NCBI RefSeq assembly: GCF_019219025.1
Contig: NZ_JAHUWN010000009.1
Location: 1 to 64,000 of the forward strand
Direction of reading: 5' to 3'
Length of the DNA stretch: 64,000 nucleotides
Origin: Bacillus sp. sid0103
GTDB taxonomy: Bacteria > Bacillota > Bacilli > Bacillales_B > DSM-18226
A model generated the notes under the pieces. The model had not been told where the DNA came from, ran no database searches, and worked only from the letters and a program-made list of their open reading frames with translations. The position numbers were made by a program, and so were the translations under genes. Below are positions 8,263 to 17,518 of this stretch, piece by piece (positions within the stretch are counted from its first letter, which is position 1; every line of letters begins with the position of its first letter).

Positions 8263-9214
8263 CATTCTGCATTAGATCATTCCATTTAACTCCGCCATCA
8301 ATGGATTCATATACATCATTCTTATAGGTGGTGAAGGCTATTTGGTTCGGATCTTTTGGATTTACCGCTAAGTATGTAATCGGATTATCATAATCTAAGA
8401 ATGGAATGGTGAGAATTTTTTGTTCGTCAGTTTCAGGATTGATTGTTTTTAATAAGATTTTTTTGTTTTCAACACTTGAAAATAAAAGTGTATCTCCACT
8501 AAATGTAAGTGCCGTCACCATGACTGGAATTGTGATCTGTTTCATCGTATTACCGTTGTCTTTAGAATAATAAATACCTGTCCGTGTAGACATCGCGATG
8601 GTATTCCCATTATTCGGATGAACGGCAATCAACCCAAAAGAATCAGCATTAAAATCTTTTAATGCACTTCTTTTCCACGTCTTTCCATTATCTATTGAAT
8701 AATTTAGACCTTGACCAAGTTTCTTAGTAGGCTCTTCATTAATGACATAGAGACCCTTTCCTGAAAAACTTACTCCTACGAAATGAAAAAGTGACTGTCC
8801 GTAAAAGGATAATTTGCTAAGAGTTCGTCCTTTATCATTACTTTGAATCAAACCTAGCGGATCCTTTAGATTTAATCCTTTTTGCGGATGACCACTTGCA
8901 ATAAAACCCGAGCTTACCGCTTGAAAGCCATAGTATTCATGGTGGTTCGTAGTCGTTTCATACCAATTTTTACTGTTATACATTTTTAAGCCTTCATCTG
9001 TCGCTGCATACAAAGCAAAATCATTTCCTGGATAGCCAATCCCAAGAATCTGACCCACATTTAATGATTTAGCCTGAACAATATCATAGGTAATATTTGC
9101 TTTCTGTTCCTGTTGTGAATTCTTTTGGTCCTGGCTTGTGTCTTGGCAGCCTGCGGCCACAAGCAGCATGATCCCTGTCAACATGGTAAGAAAGACTTTC
9201 ATTGTAATCTTCAC
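8243..9214 (-). CDS. Lipoprotein with beta-propeller (sialidase/BNR-like) repeats
   Basis: 323 aa, GTG start with GGAGGG upstream. The N-terminus is a lipoprotein signal with lipobox LVAAGC, so the mature protein should be tethered to the outer face of the membrane. Repeated blocks of the kind SxDxGKTW/W (YSIDNGKTWKRS, YSKDNGNTMKQI, ESIDGGVKWNDL) are Asp-box motifs of sialidase-like beta-propellers. I cannot name a substrate; annotation pipelines call similar proteins F510_1955 family glycosylhydrolases, but no hydrolase residues can be verified. It follows a response regulator gene by about 35 bp. Confidence 0.75.
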   Translation of the reverse strand: MKITMKVFLTMLTGIMLLVAAGCQDTSQDQKNSQQEQKANITYDIVQAKSLNVGQILGIGYPGNDFALYAATDEGLKMYNSKNWYETTTNHHEYYGFQAVSSGFIASGHPQKGLNLKDPLGLIQSNDKGRTLSKLSFYGQSLFHFVGVSFSGKGLYVINEEPTKKLGQGLNYSIDNGKTWKRSALKDFNADSFGLIAVHPNNGNTIAMSTRTGIYYSKDNGNTMKQITIPVMVTALTFSGDTLLFSSVENKKILLKTINPETDEQKILTIPFLDYDNPITYLAVNPKDPNQIAFTTYKNDVYESIDGGVKWNDLMQNGKTELK

Positions 9215-9249
9215 TTTTTTCCCTCCATACTAAACTATGAGGTATTCAT

Positions 9250-9930
9250 TTATGAATCCTTATCCATCCACTTATACCCCAGTCCCCATACAGTTGTCAA
9301 ATATTCGTCAACAGGAAATTCTGTTTTCCGTAGTTTATCACGTAAATTCCGAACATGTGAATCAATCGTCCGGTCTTCTGTTGGAGCGGCATATCCCCAA
9401 ATGGTTGTCAGTAGATGTTCCCGTGTAAATACTATATTCCGATTTTTAAGTAAAAGCGCCAGTAAAGCAAATTCTTTGGGTGTCACTGGTATATGCTGAT
9501 TCCGATAGGTTACAATGAACGAATCTTCATTCAATGCTAAACCATTAAAATCAATGAATCCTGCATGATCTATTCTTCTTCTTAAAACAGCATCAATTCT
9601 CGCTAGTAACTCCTCTTCATCAAATGGTTTTGAAATATAGTCATCCGCACCCATTTTTAACCCCTTAACAATATCACGTTTCTCACTGCGTGCAGTCAGC
9701 ATGATAATGGGAATGTCCCAGTTTTTTCGAATTTCCTGACATGCTTGCCAGCCGTCCATTTCAGGCATCATCACATCTAAGAGGATAATGTCCGCTCTCT
9801 CTGCTTCTAAATATTGAATAGCCTGCTTTGCTGTGGTCATTTTAAGGCAGTTATTCCCCTTGGGAGTTAAATAAAGGGAAAGTAAATCTAACATTCTTGG
9901 TTCATTGTCAACGAGCAATATTTTTTTCAC
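9250..9930 (-). CDS. OmpR/PhoB-family response regulator, no adjacent kinase
   Basis: 226 aa from GTG 9930, which has GGGAG nine bases upstream; the upstream in-frame TTG lacks a site. The receiver domain shows the acidic pair in VDNEP, the phospho-acceptor Asp in ILLDVMMPEMDG, the Thr in IIMLTARS and the Lys in SKPFDEEEL. The C-terminal winged helix (EDRTIDSHVRNLRDKLRK, VWGLGYKW) is the OmpR DNA-binding domain. No histidine kinase is nearby; the next gene in the same direction is the lipoprotein. Confidence 0.92.
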   Translation of the reverse strand: MKKILLVDNEPRMLDLLSLYLTPKGNNCLKMTTAKQAIQYLEAERADIILLDVMMPEMDGWQACQEIRKNWDIPIIMLTARSEKRDIVKGLKMGADDYISKPFDEEELLARIDAVLRRRIDHAGFIDFNGLALNEDSFIVTYRNQHIPVTPKEFALLALLLKNRNIVFTREHLLTTIWGYAAPTEDRTIDSHVRNLRDKLRKTEFPVDEYLTTVWGLGYKWMDKDS

Positions 9931-10111
9931 AATCTTCCACTCCCGCAAATATAAATCTTAAGTAAATTATACAATACACACCCATAGACAATTATGAAGA
10001 TAATCGTAATTTATTTCCCATCCCTTTTATTCTTCGGAACGCGTAGTAAATAGAATTTTTCGAAAAATACTTATATAATATTAAAGTACATACATTAAGG
10101 GGGTACATAGA

Positions 10112-11908
10112 ATGACAGCCACTCCATATTTGGAAGTTTGGGATCTGGACGTATTTTTTAAAGGAGGAAGTGAGTCCAAAGAATTTGCAGACCACTTAAA
10201 CCTTACCTCAGAGTTAATTGAGCAATTCCAAGCAAAAGTAAACAACTGTACGCCGCTTAATTATCCAGAAGATTCAAAATACTTGAAAGAGTTACTTGAA
10301 GACTTTGAACAAGCTGCTAAAAAGCTTCGGCAAGCAGGTGCTTTCGTTGGATGTTTGCAGGCACAAAATACCGACGACAAGAAAGCATATAACCTGGAAG
10401 CGAAAGTAACAAGTTTAAGTGCTGCTTTTCAATCAGCTCTTAGTAAGTTTGATAGTTCATTGACAACAATTACGGATGAAGTTTGGATAGATCTTCTAGC
10501 TGATGAACAACTACAAGTACTTACTTACATATTAACGGAACGGCGTGAACGTGCAAAAGATAAGCTCTCTAAGGAAGAAGAAGCATTAATAAGTGTACTT
10601 GGTGTTGATGGTTATCATAGCTGGGGGCAGTTGTACGATCTCATCGTTGGAAAAATAAAAATCTCTTTTAACGAAAATGGAGAAGAGAAACTGCTATCTG
10701 TCGGGCAGGCCTTCAACAAATTTTCAAGTCACGACCGGGATGTCCGCACAGCGATTTTTAGGAATTGGGAAAAAGCTTGGGGAGAGCAGGCTGATCTTTT
10801 AGCCAAAACACTTAATCACCTTTCTGGTTTTCGTTTAAATGTTTACCAGAAAAGAGGCTGGGAAGATATATTGAAAGAGCCGCTCAGCATTAACCGCATG
10901 GAAAAGGGCACTCTGGAAACGATGTGGGCAGTTATTTCAGAAAATAAACAAATGCTTGTAAAGTATTTGGAGCGGAAAGCCTCGCTCTTAGGACTTAAAA
11001 AATTGAGTTGGTATGATTTAGACGCCCCTTATGGAAAAACGGCTTCAAAGGTCTCCTATCAAGCGGGTGCTAAATTTATCGAACAGAACTTCGCAGTCTT
11101 TGGAGAGAAAATGGCTTCCTTTGCCCGAAAGGCATTTGAGGAGCAATGGATTGAGGTGGAAGATCGACCTGGAAAAGCACCGGGCGGCTTTTGTACATTC
11201 TTTCCAGAAAGTAATCAATCCCGAATCTTCATGACTTATTCAGGCACACCTTCAAACGTGTCAACCTTAGCGCATGAACTCGGTCATGGGTTCCATACTT
11301 TTGCTATGAAGGGTGTCCATCATCTCAATCGCAATTATGCAATGAATGTTGCCGAAACGGCTTCAACCTTTGCTGAAATGATTGTTGCGGATGCAGCAGT
11401 GAAAAATGCGAAGGATGAAAAAGAAAAGCTCGTCCTTCTAGATGACAAAATCCAAAGAACTGTGGCCTTATTGATGAATATCCATGCCCGCTTCCTATTT
11501 GAAACACGGTTTTATGTGGAAAGAAAACAAGGACCTGTGACAGTGGAACGTTTGAATGAGTTAATGCTGGAGGCCCAAAAAGAGGCCTATAGCGATGCTT
11601 TAGAAGAGTACCACCCATTATTCTGGGCTTCGAAACTGCACTTCTTTATTACCGGTGTTCCGTTTTATAATTTCCCATATACATTTGGTTTTCTTTTTTC
11701 ACTTGGTATCTATGCTCAAGCGTTAGAGGAGGGCAAAGGATATGAAGAAAAGTACATTGCCTTGTTAAGGGATACAGCCTCGATGTCTGTGGAAGACCTT
11801 GCAAAGAAACATTTACAAGTGGATTTAACTCAACCTGAATTCTGGGGGAAGGCTGTTCGAATTTGCCTTGATGATATTGAAGAATTCTTGAAATTAACAG
11901 ATAAATAA
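10112..11908 (+). CDS. M3-family oligoendopeptidase (PepF type)
   Basis: 598 aa. The zinc-metallopeptidase motif HELGHGFHTFAM (HExxH-like form HELGH) lies in the C-terminal half, with the third ligand Glu expected in NVAETASTFAEM. The N-terminal helical region matches the oligoendopeptidase F fold. No signal peptide is visible, so it is cytoplasmic and probably degrades short peptides. Start ATG has AGGGGG upstream. It stands alone, divergent from the response regulator. Confidence 0.93.
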   Translation: MTATPYLEVWDLDVFFKGGSESKEFADHLNLTSELIEQFQAKVNNCTPLNYPEDSKYLKELLEDFEQAAKKLRQAGAFVGCLQAQNTDDKKAYNLEAKVTSLSAAFQSALSKFDSSLTTITDEVWIDLLADEQLQVLTYILTERRERAKDKLSKEEEALISVLGVDGYHSWGQLYDLIVGKIKISFNENGEEKLLSVGQAFNKFSSHDRDVRTAIFRNWEKAWGEQADLLAKTLNHLSGFRLNVYQKRGWEDILKEPLSINRMEKGTLETMWAVISENKQMLVKYLERKASLLGLKKLSWYDLDAPYGKTASKVSYQAGAKFIEQNFAVFGEKMASFARKAFEEQWIEVEDRPGKAPGGFCTFFPESNQSRIFMTYSGTPSNVSTLAHELGHGFHTFAMKGVHHLNRNYAMNVAETASTFAEMIVADAAVKNAKDEKEKLVLLDDKIQRTVALLMNIHARFLFETRFYVERKQGPVTVERLNELMLEAQKEAYSDALEEYHPLFWASKLHFFITGVPFYNFPYTFGFLFSLGIYAQALEEGKGYEEKYIALLRDTASMSVEDLAKKHLQVDLTQPEFWGKAVRICLDDIEEFLKLTDK

Positions 11909-11920
11909 GTAGAAAAAATG

Positions 11921-11955
11921 AAAGCATCGACCAATTAATTGGCCGATGCTTATAT
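11921..11955. terminator. Terminator shared by the M3 peptidase and the small-gene cluster
   Basis: The inverted repeat GCATCGACCAATTAATTGGC with its arm CGATGC spans 11924-11949. T-rich sequence follows on the minus strand and TTATATTTTATT on the plus strand, so it can stop convergent transcription. Confidence 0.65.
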
Positions 11956-11956
11956 T

Positions 11957-12034
11957 TTATTCTACACTCAGTTCAGCTGAAATTACGCAGCCGATTGCTG
12001 CAGTAATGACGATAGCCATCACAACCATGAACAT
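11957..12034 (-). CDS. 25-aa hydrophobic microprotein
   Basis: ATG 12034 is preceded by AGGGGTGG at a normal distance and opens a 25-codon frame ending in TAA. The peptide begins MFMVVMAIVITAAIGC, a run long enough to span a membrane, and ends in a short polar tail. I do not recognise a family. It is the last of a row of tiny genes on this strand and ends right at the shared terminator. Confidence 0.55.
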   Translation of the reverse strand: MFMVVMAIVITAAIGCVISAELSVE

Positions 12035-12154
12035 ACTCTCCACCCCTTAGATAGATCCTGTTCTTTCTAATTTGAATTTATCATATTTTCACTGTACCTA
12101 TCTGAAGGAAAATCGAACATTTTGTTAACAAACACTTACTGCTAATAGCAATTA

Positions 12155-12232
12155 TTATTTACTCATGATGTCATTATGAACTTTTTTCTTTGATTTAAAG
12201 AATAGCGACAATAATAAGATATGCAGCGGCAT
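12155..12232 (-). CDS. 25-aa basic microprotein
   Basis: A strong site, AGGAGG with seven bases to ATG 12232, opens a 25-codon frame ending in TAA. The peptide has a hydrophobic start (MPLHILLLSLFF) followed by a basic stretch (KSKKKVH). Family unknown. The ribosome site is as good as that of any neighbour, which is the main reason to accept it. Confidence 0.5.
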   Translation of the reverse strand: MPLHILLLSLFFKSKKKVHNDIMSK

Positions 12233-12260
12233 CTTGTTACCTCCTAATTTTGATTCGTAG

Positions 12261-12323
12261 CTAGGTGGTATCCTTCATAACCCAGAAACTAGCACCCCGA
12301 CCTTGCATTCGTAAAAACAACAT
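12261..12323 (-). CDS. Possible 20-aa microprotein
   Basis: AAAGGTGG stands eight bases before ATG 12323, and the frame runs 20 codons to TAG. The peptide begins MLFLRMQGRGASFW. Nothing but position and ribosome site supports it; it could be chance. Confidence 0.3.
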   Translation of the reverse strand: MLFLRMQGRGASFWVMKDTT

Positions 12324-12362
12324 ATATAAAACCACCTTTCTTCTGTTTAGATTTTTTACTTA

Positions 12363-12503
12363 TTACATACAACGGAACACGGATGCTTGACGGTCTTTGT
12401 TTTGTTCATAAAGCTTCTCAACCATTTCTTGATGAATAGCTTCTTCTGTACTTACTTTTCGTTTCTTAATTGTAATTGAAAAGAAGATAATATTGAGTGT
12501 CAT
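12363..12503 (-). CDS. yrzI: YrzI family small protein, copy A
   Basis: 46 aa from ATG 12503 with GGAAGTG upstream. It begins MTLNIIFFSITIKKRKVSTE and continues with an amphipathic region (EMVEKLYEQNKDRQ) that is shared by all three copies. This matches the short YrzI family annotated as probable sporulation proteins; a function is not established. The hydrophobic N-terminal dozen residues could insert in a membrane. A yrzI gene next to mccB is also the B. subtilis arrangement. This copy has diverged most from the other two. Confidence 0.85.
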   Translation of the reverse strand: MTLNIIFFSITIKKRKVSTEEAIHQEMVEKLYEQNKDRQASVFRCM

Positions 12504-12554
12504 TTCGGTTCACTTCCTTTATTTCAATAATTTAAATTAATTTAATATTCCCCA

Positions 12555-12695
12555 TTACATATAACGGTACATCGCCATTTGCCTATCCTTGTTTTGCTCA
12601 TAAAGCTTTTCAACCATTTCCTGGTTGGCCGCTTCTTGTAGACTGATCTCACGTTTTTTTAATGTAATTGAGAAGAAGAAAATATTAAGTGTCAT
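12555..12695 (-). CDS. yrzI: YrzI family small protein, copy B
   Basis: 46 aa from ATG 12695, which has the same upstream sequence (aagtgaaccgaa) as copy A. The peptide begins MTLNIFFFSITLKKREIS and shares a central block with copy C that is nearly identical at DNA level (about 48 bp without a difference), so B and C arose by recent duplication. Copies are 45-51 bp apart and probably lie on one transcript. Confidence 0.85.
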   Translation of the reverse strand: MTLNIFFFSITLKKREISLQEAANQEMVEKLYEQNKDRQMAMYRYM

Positions 12696-12739
12696 TTCGG
12701 TTCACTTCCCTTATTTCACAATTTAGTTTAATTTTCCGA

Positions 12740-12880
12740 TTACATAGATCGGTAAATTGCAATTTGCTTATCTTTGTTTTGCTCATAAAGCTTTTCAACC
12801 ATTTCCTGGTTGGCCGCTTCTTGAAGACTGATTTCACGTTTTTTAAATGTAATGGTGAAGAAGAAAATATTTAGGGTCAC
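12740..12880 (-). CDS. yrzI: YrzI family small protein, copy C
   Basis: 46 aa starting at GTG 12880 (the position of ATG in the other copies), behind AAAGGAGGTGG, the best ribosome site of the three. The peptide begins MTLNIFFFTITFKKREIS. It is the promoter-proximal copy. A sequence CATAAATTA at 12931-12939 on the minus strand fits the -10 form CATANNNTA used by mother-cell sigma factors, but no matching -35 was settled. Confidence 0.85.
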   Translation of the reverse strand: MTLNIFFFTITFKKREISLQEAANQEMVEKLYEQNKDKQIAIYRSM

Positions 12881-12970
12881 GTGTTCCCACCTCCTTTAAA
12901 TGATCTTTACATCTCTAGTCGCAACAAATTTAATTTATGCTGTACATATCCAAAATGCTCGTAAAAAGGG

Positions 12971-13058
12971 CACAAAAAGGCCGCAGAAGATTATCCCCTG
13001 CGGCTCAGTTATTTTTAGGCACAAAAATACCGCAAGAGGTCATTCTCCCTGCGGCATG
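12971..13058 (-). terminator. Tandem terminators after the 36-aa gene
   Basis: Two look-alike hairpins stand in a row on the minus strand: CCGCAGGGAG...CTTGCGG followed by TATTTTTG (about 13028-13055) and GCCGCAGGG...CTGCGGC followed by CTTTTTG (about 12976-13005). They isolate the 36-aa gene from the yrzI copies. Confidence 0.7.
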
Positions 13059-13092
13059 GATATGTATGGTAACTTAACTTAAAAACTTAAAA

Positions 13093-13203
13093 TTAAGCAA
13101 TCCATTCCATTCGGGTCGAATGTTTGATATTGATATATTTAGTTGTAGATGCTGCCATCTTGCCAGTTAGTGCTGTGTACTTGCCAATTAATGCTAACAT
13201 CAT
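13093..13203 (-). CDS. 36-aa microprotein of unknown function
   Basis: ATG 13203 (or the ATG next to it at 13200) follows AGGAGG at a good distance, and the 36-codon frame ends in TAA. It begins MMLALIGKYTALTGKMAAST and ends with a basic, aromatic tail. No family is recognised. It has its own strong promoter and its own pair of terminators, so it is a free-standing transcription unit; a small RNA with an incidental frame is the alternative. Confidence 0.6.
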   Translation of the reverse strand: MMLALIGKYTALTGKMAASTTKYINIKHSTRMEWIA

Positions 13204-13244
13204 TTTCTTCGACCTCCTTTTGGAATAATTTACTTACTACGGTA

Positions 13245-13273
13245 ATTATATCCACACACCAATACTTTGTAAA
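13245..13273 (-). promoter_or_regulatory. Sigma-A promoter of the 36-aa gene
   Basis: TTTACA (13268-13273) and TATAAT (13245-13250) are 17 bp apart on the minus strand, a near-consensus vegetative promoter about 40 bases before the ATG. Confidence 0.8.
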
Positions 13274-13325
13274 CCATTTTAACAGAAATTTTTAAAATTA
13301 ATTTAAACGCCTAAAAAACAAAATG

Positions 13326-13368
13326 GGTGTCAGGCACCATGTGAAGAATTCACATGGTGCCTGACACC
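13326..13368. repeat. 43-bp palindromic repeat, copy 1
   Basis: Twenty bases GGTGTCAGGCACCATGTGAA are followed by a 3-base centre and their exact reverse complement. A second copy, differing by one base in the centre, lies at 39577-39619. It sits 8 bp from the mccB stop and could form a very stable hairpin in RNA. Confidence 0.95.
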
Positions 13369-13375
13369 TTAGGTG

Positions 13376-15437
<2,062 letters not shown>

Positions 15438-15447
15438 GTCTTCACCT

Positions 15448-16146
15448 CTATGATCGTAAAGCTGCCACCATTTTCATCACAAGCGTTGCAGAATTAGTTG
15501 CCGCTTTATCAATAAATTGATCAAACGAAAGTTCGGATTCTTTTCCTGCTATATCTGAAAGGGAGCGAATAATCACGAAAGGAACGCCAAATCGATGGGC
15601 CACTTGCGCGATCGCAGCTGCTTCCATTTCGACAGCTTGCAGGTCTTTAAATTTCGAACGGACAAAATCAACGCGGACCGGGTCTTCCATAAATGAATCA
15701 CCTGTGACAATTAGGCCTTTGACGATTTGGAAATTATCTAGTTCTTGTGCGGCAGTTTCGGCAGCCGATATTAATTTTTCATCTGCAATAAATGCAGCTG
15801 GAAGCTGCGGTACTTGACCATATTCATATCCAAATGCGGTTACATCTACATCATGGTGTCGGACCTCTGTTGAAATCACCGCATCCCCTACATTTAGTGA
15901 AGGATTAAAGCCACCTGCAGAACCGGTATTGATGATGCAATCAGGCTTATATTTTTCAAGCAGAATAGTAGTTGACATAGCTGCATTAACTTTACCAATC
16001 CCAGAGCGAAGCAATATGACATCCGCCTCATGCATTTTCCCAAAAGTAAATTCACATCCGGCGATGGATTCCTGTGTTTGATCCTCGATATTGTCTCTAA
16101 GTAACGTTACTTCTTCTTCCATTGCTCCGATGATTGCAATTTTCAT
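15448..16146 (-). CDS. mtnN: MTA/SAH nucleosidase MtnN
   Basis: 232 aa. It hydrolyses 5'-methylthioadenosine and S-adenosylhomocysteine, releasing adenine, and feeds homocysteine synthesis ahead of mccAB. Family features seen are [13 protein letters not shown] at the N-terminus, the GSAGGF loop, [12 protein letters not shown] (catalytic Glu region) and [10 protein letters not shown] with the catalytic Asp. ATG start with AAAGAGGT upstream, only 15 bp after the stop of a decayed yrrT. Confidence 0.95.
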   Translation of the reverse strand: MKIAIIGAMEEEVTLLRDNIEDQTQESIAGCEFTFGKMHEADVILLRSGIGKVNAAMSTTILLEKYKPDCIINTGSAGGFNPSLNVGDAVISTEVRHHDVDVTAFGYEYGQVPQLPAAFIADEKLISAAETAAQELDNFQIVKGLIVTGDSFMEDPVRVDFVRSKFKDLQAVEMEAAAIAQVAHRFGVPFVIIRSLSDIAGKESELSFDQFIDKAATNSATLVMKMVAALRS

Positions 16147-16161
16147 ATTTTGACCTCTTTC

Positions 16162-16325
16162 TTAATTATTTACGCCCTCAAATAAACATGTTGCTAAGGG
16201 TCGTAACAATTTCTGCTCATAATCTTCCTCGGATTCATATATCGTATCCGCAAACCCTATTCTACCTCTTTTGAAAAAAGCATGCCACAAAGAGCTGACT
16301 TCCTCTCTTGTATCCGTCTAGGTTT
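16162..16325 (-). pseudogene. yrrT: Remnant of yrrT methyltransferase
   Basis: A 51-codon open stretch without a start ends in TAA at 16162, at normal operon distance before mtnN. It reads TDTREEV near its beginning and then GRIGFADTIYESEEDYEQ, which matches the region of YrrT that follows the SAM-binding core (LTD...EK, then GGKIVFADT). A TAG codon stands directly before the block, and no motif I or N-terminal part can be found upstream. In B. subtilis yrrT is the first gene of this operon, so this is the worn-out 3' part of it. Confidence 0.75.
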
Positions 16326-16463
16326 AATAACCAATCCTATAAGTATACTATGAATTAGAGAAAAACCTGTTCCCAATTTATCATAATTAACAAGGTTCTA
16401 CACAATTTTATTGAGAGTATGCCATGAAAAGGCTAAAATATTAGCTAGTAGGAAGGTGATTTT

Positions 16464-16667
16464 ATGAATTTTCAATTTGACCTAATAGAGGATAAAGTAG
16501 AGTTTTTCGAAGCCACTAATCTAAAGACTTTGCAGAAAAAGATAGAGTCTCAAATTGACGAAAATCGAGCAATACTGCTGTCCGTTCATTCCGTATCCCA
16601 CCAAATGCATGTGATCGAAAATGGTCAAACATACTTTACCGCAGTCGTCCATTTTAAAAAGAAGTAA
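16464..16667 (+). CDS. yrzA: YrzA family protein (DUF2536)
   Basis: 67 aa, no membrane segment. The sequence begins MNFQFDLIEDKVEFFEA and ends YFTAVVHFKKK, as in the short DUF2536 family of Bacillus. Function unknown. ATG with GGAAGGTG upstream. It is convergent with yrrS and shares a terminator with it, as in B. subtilis. Confidence 0.85.
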   Translation: MNFQFDLIEDKVEFFEATNLKTLQKKIESQIDENRAILLSVHSVSHQMHVIENGQTYFTAVVHFKKK

Positions 16668-16679
16668 AACCATGCAAAA

Positions 16680-16708
16680 AAACCTCTCGTTATGATCGAG
16701 AGGTTTTA
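16680..16708. terminator. Terminator between yrzA and yrrS
   Basis: AACCTCTCG and CGAGAGGTT form the stem, with A-runs before and TTTT after, suitable for both convergent genes. Confidence 0.85.
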
Positions 16709-16716
16709 CAATATCA

Positions 16717-17403
16717 TTACTGGTTAATTTCAGCAAGCTCTTCTACCTTTGTTGGTTTCCAACCTTGGCCATCAACCCACTGAATATACACATTGTACTT
16801 TTGCTGTTTATCCTTTGAAGCAACTGTTGCAAACGATCCATTTGTTGTCGATCTATCTCTTCCCAGCCAATACACGGTCATATTACCTTGATCTAAACCA
16901 GTAGCATAGGAAATGGCATTCAACATTTCCTGCCAGTCAACAGATGATTGATCATAAACAGCTGTATGCTCGCCTGCTTGCGTTGTGCCAACTGGTTGCC
17001 ATGATGGATTCTCGGTGACTTTAGTCACATTACCATTCCCGGTTCCTTCTGTTACCACTTCCTGTGATTTATCGGCTTCCTCTGGTACCGATGCATCATC
17101 CGTTGTTTTAGAATCCTCTGTGGCTGCAGTCTCTTCACTTTGTTGATCATCTTCGGCTGCAGCATCAGTGACACTGTCATTTTCAGTAGAGGTGACTTCT
17201 TCTGTCTTTTTCTGCTCTGTTTCCTTTTTTTCTTTTTGCTCTGTTTTAGTGGTTTCTTTTTTCGGTGAAGCATTGTCATTTCCAGTTGCAAAAATATTGT
17301 ATGCTACAAAAATTATGAGCAGGAGCACAACGATGATTAAACTATTTAAGACGATATTGGTCTTTTTTCTTTTCGCACGATAACCTGAACGCGAATTAGT
17401 CAA
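16717..17403 (-). CDS. yrrS: YrrS family protein (DUF1510)
   Basis: 228 aa from TTG 17403 with GGAGGG seven bases upstream. A basic N-terminus (RSGYRAKRKK) and one membrane segment (about residues 18-40) are followed by a long low-complexity acidic and Lys/Thr-rich linker and a C-terminal domain of about 90 residues (from WQPVGTTQAGEHT). Topology suggests a bitopic protein with the domain outside. It follows pbpI in the same direction, so a role near the cell wall is likely but unproven. Confidence 0.85.
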   Translation of the reverse strand: MTNSRSGYRAKRKKTNIVLNSLIIVVLLLIIFVAYNIFATGNDNASPKKETTKTEQKEKKETEQKKTEEVTSTENDSVTDAAAEDDQQSEETAATEDSKTTDDASVPEEADKSQEVVTEGTGNGNVTKVTENPSWQPVGTTQAGEHTAVYDQSSVDWQEMLNAISYATGLDQGNMTVYWLGRDRSTTNGSFATVASKDKQQKYNVYIQWVDGQGWKPTKVEELAEINQ

Positions 17404-17518
17404 TTATATTCCCTCCTAAAATAAATATACAGTGGCTCTTCATGGTACTGGAGCCATCATTTATAGACTCTCAATATTCTAACATGATTTTAAGAGAACT
17501 TGAAGGAAAAACCTTTTC

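Noticed and set aside
12689..12874. A 61-codon plus-strand frame over the yrzI copies
   Set aside because: It is the antisense shadow of two repeated genes on the minus strand that have far better starts.
16330..16365. CymR operator or promoter for mtnN
   Set aside because: A TATACT box and TATAGGATT sequence can be seen, but no -35 at the right distance and I could not check the CymR consensus; left as a suggestion only.
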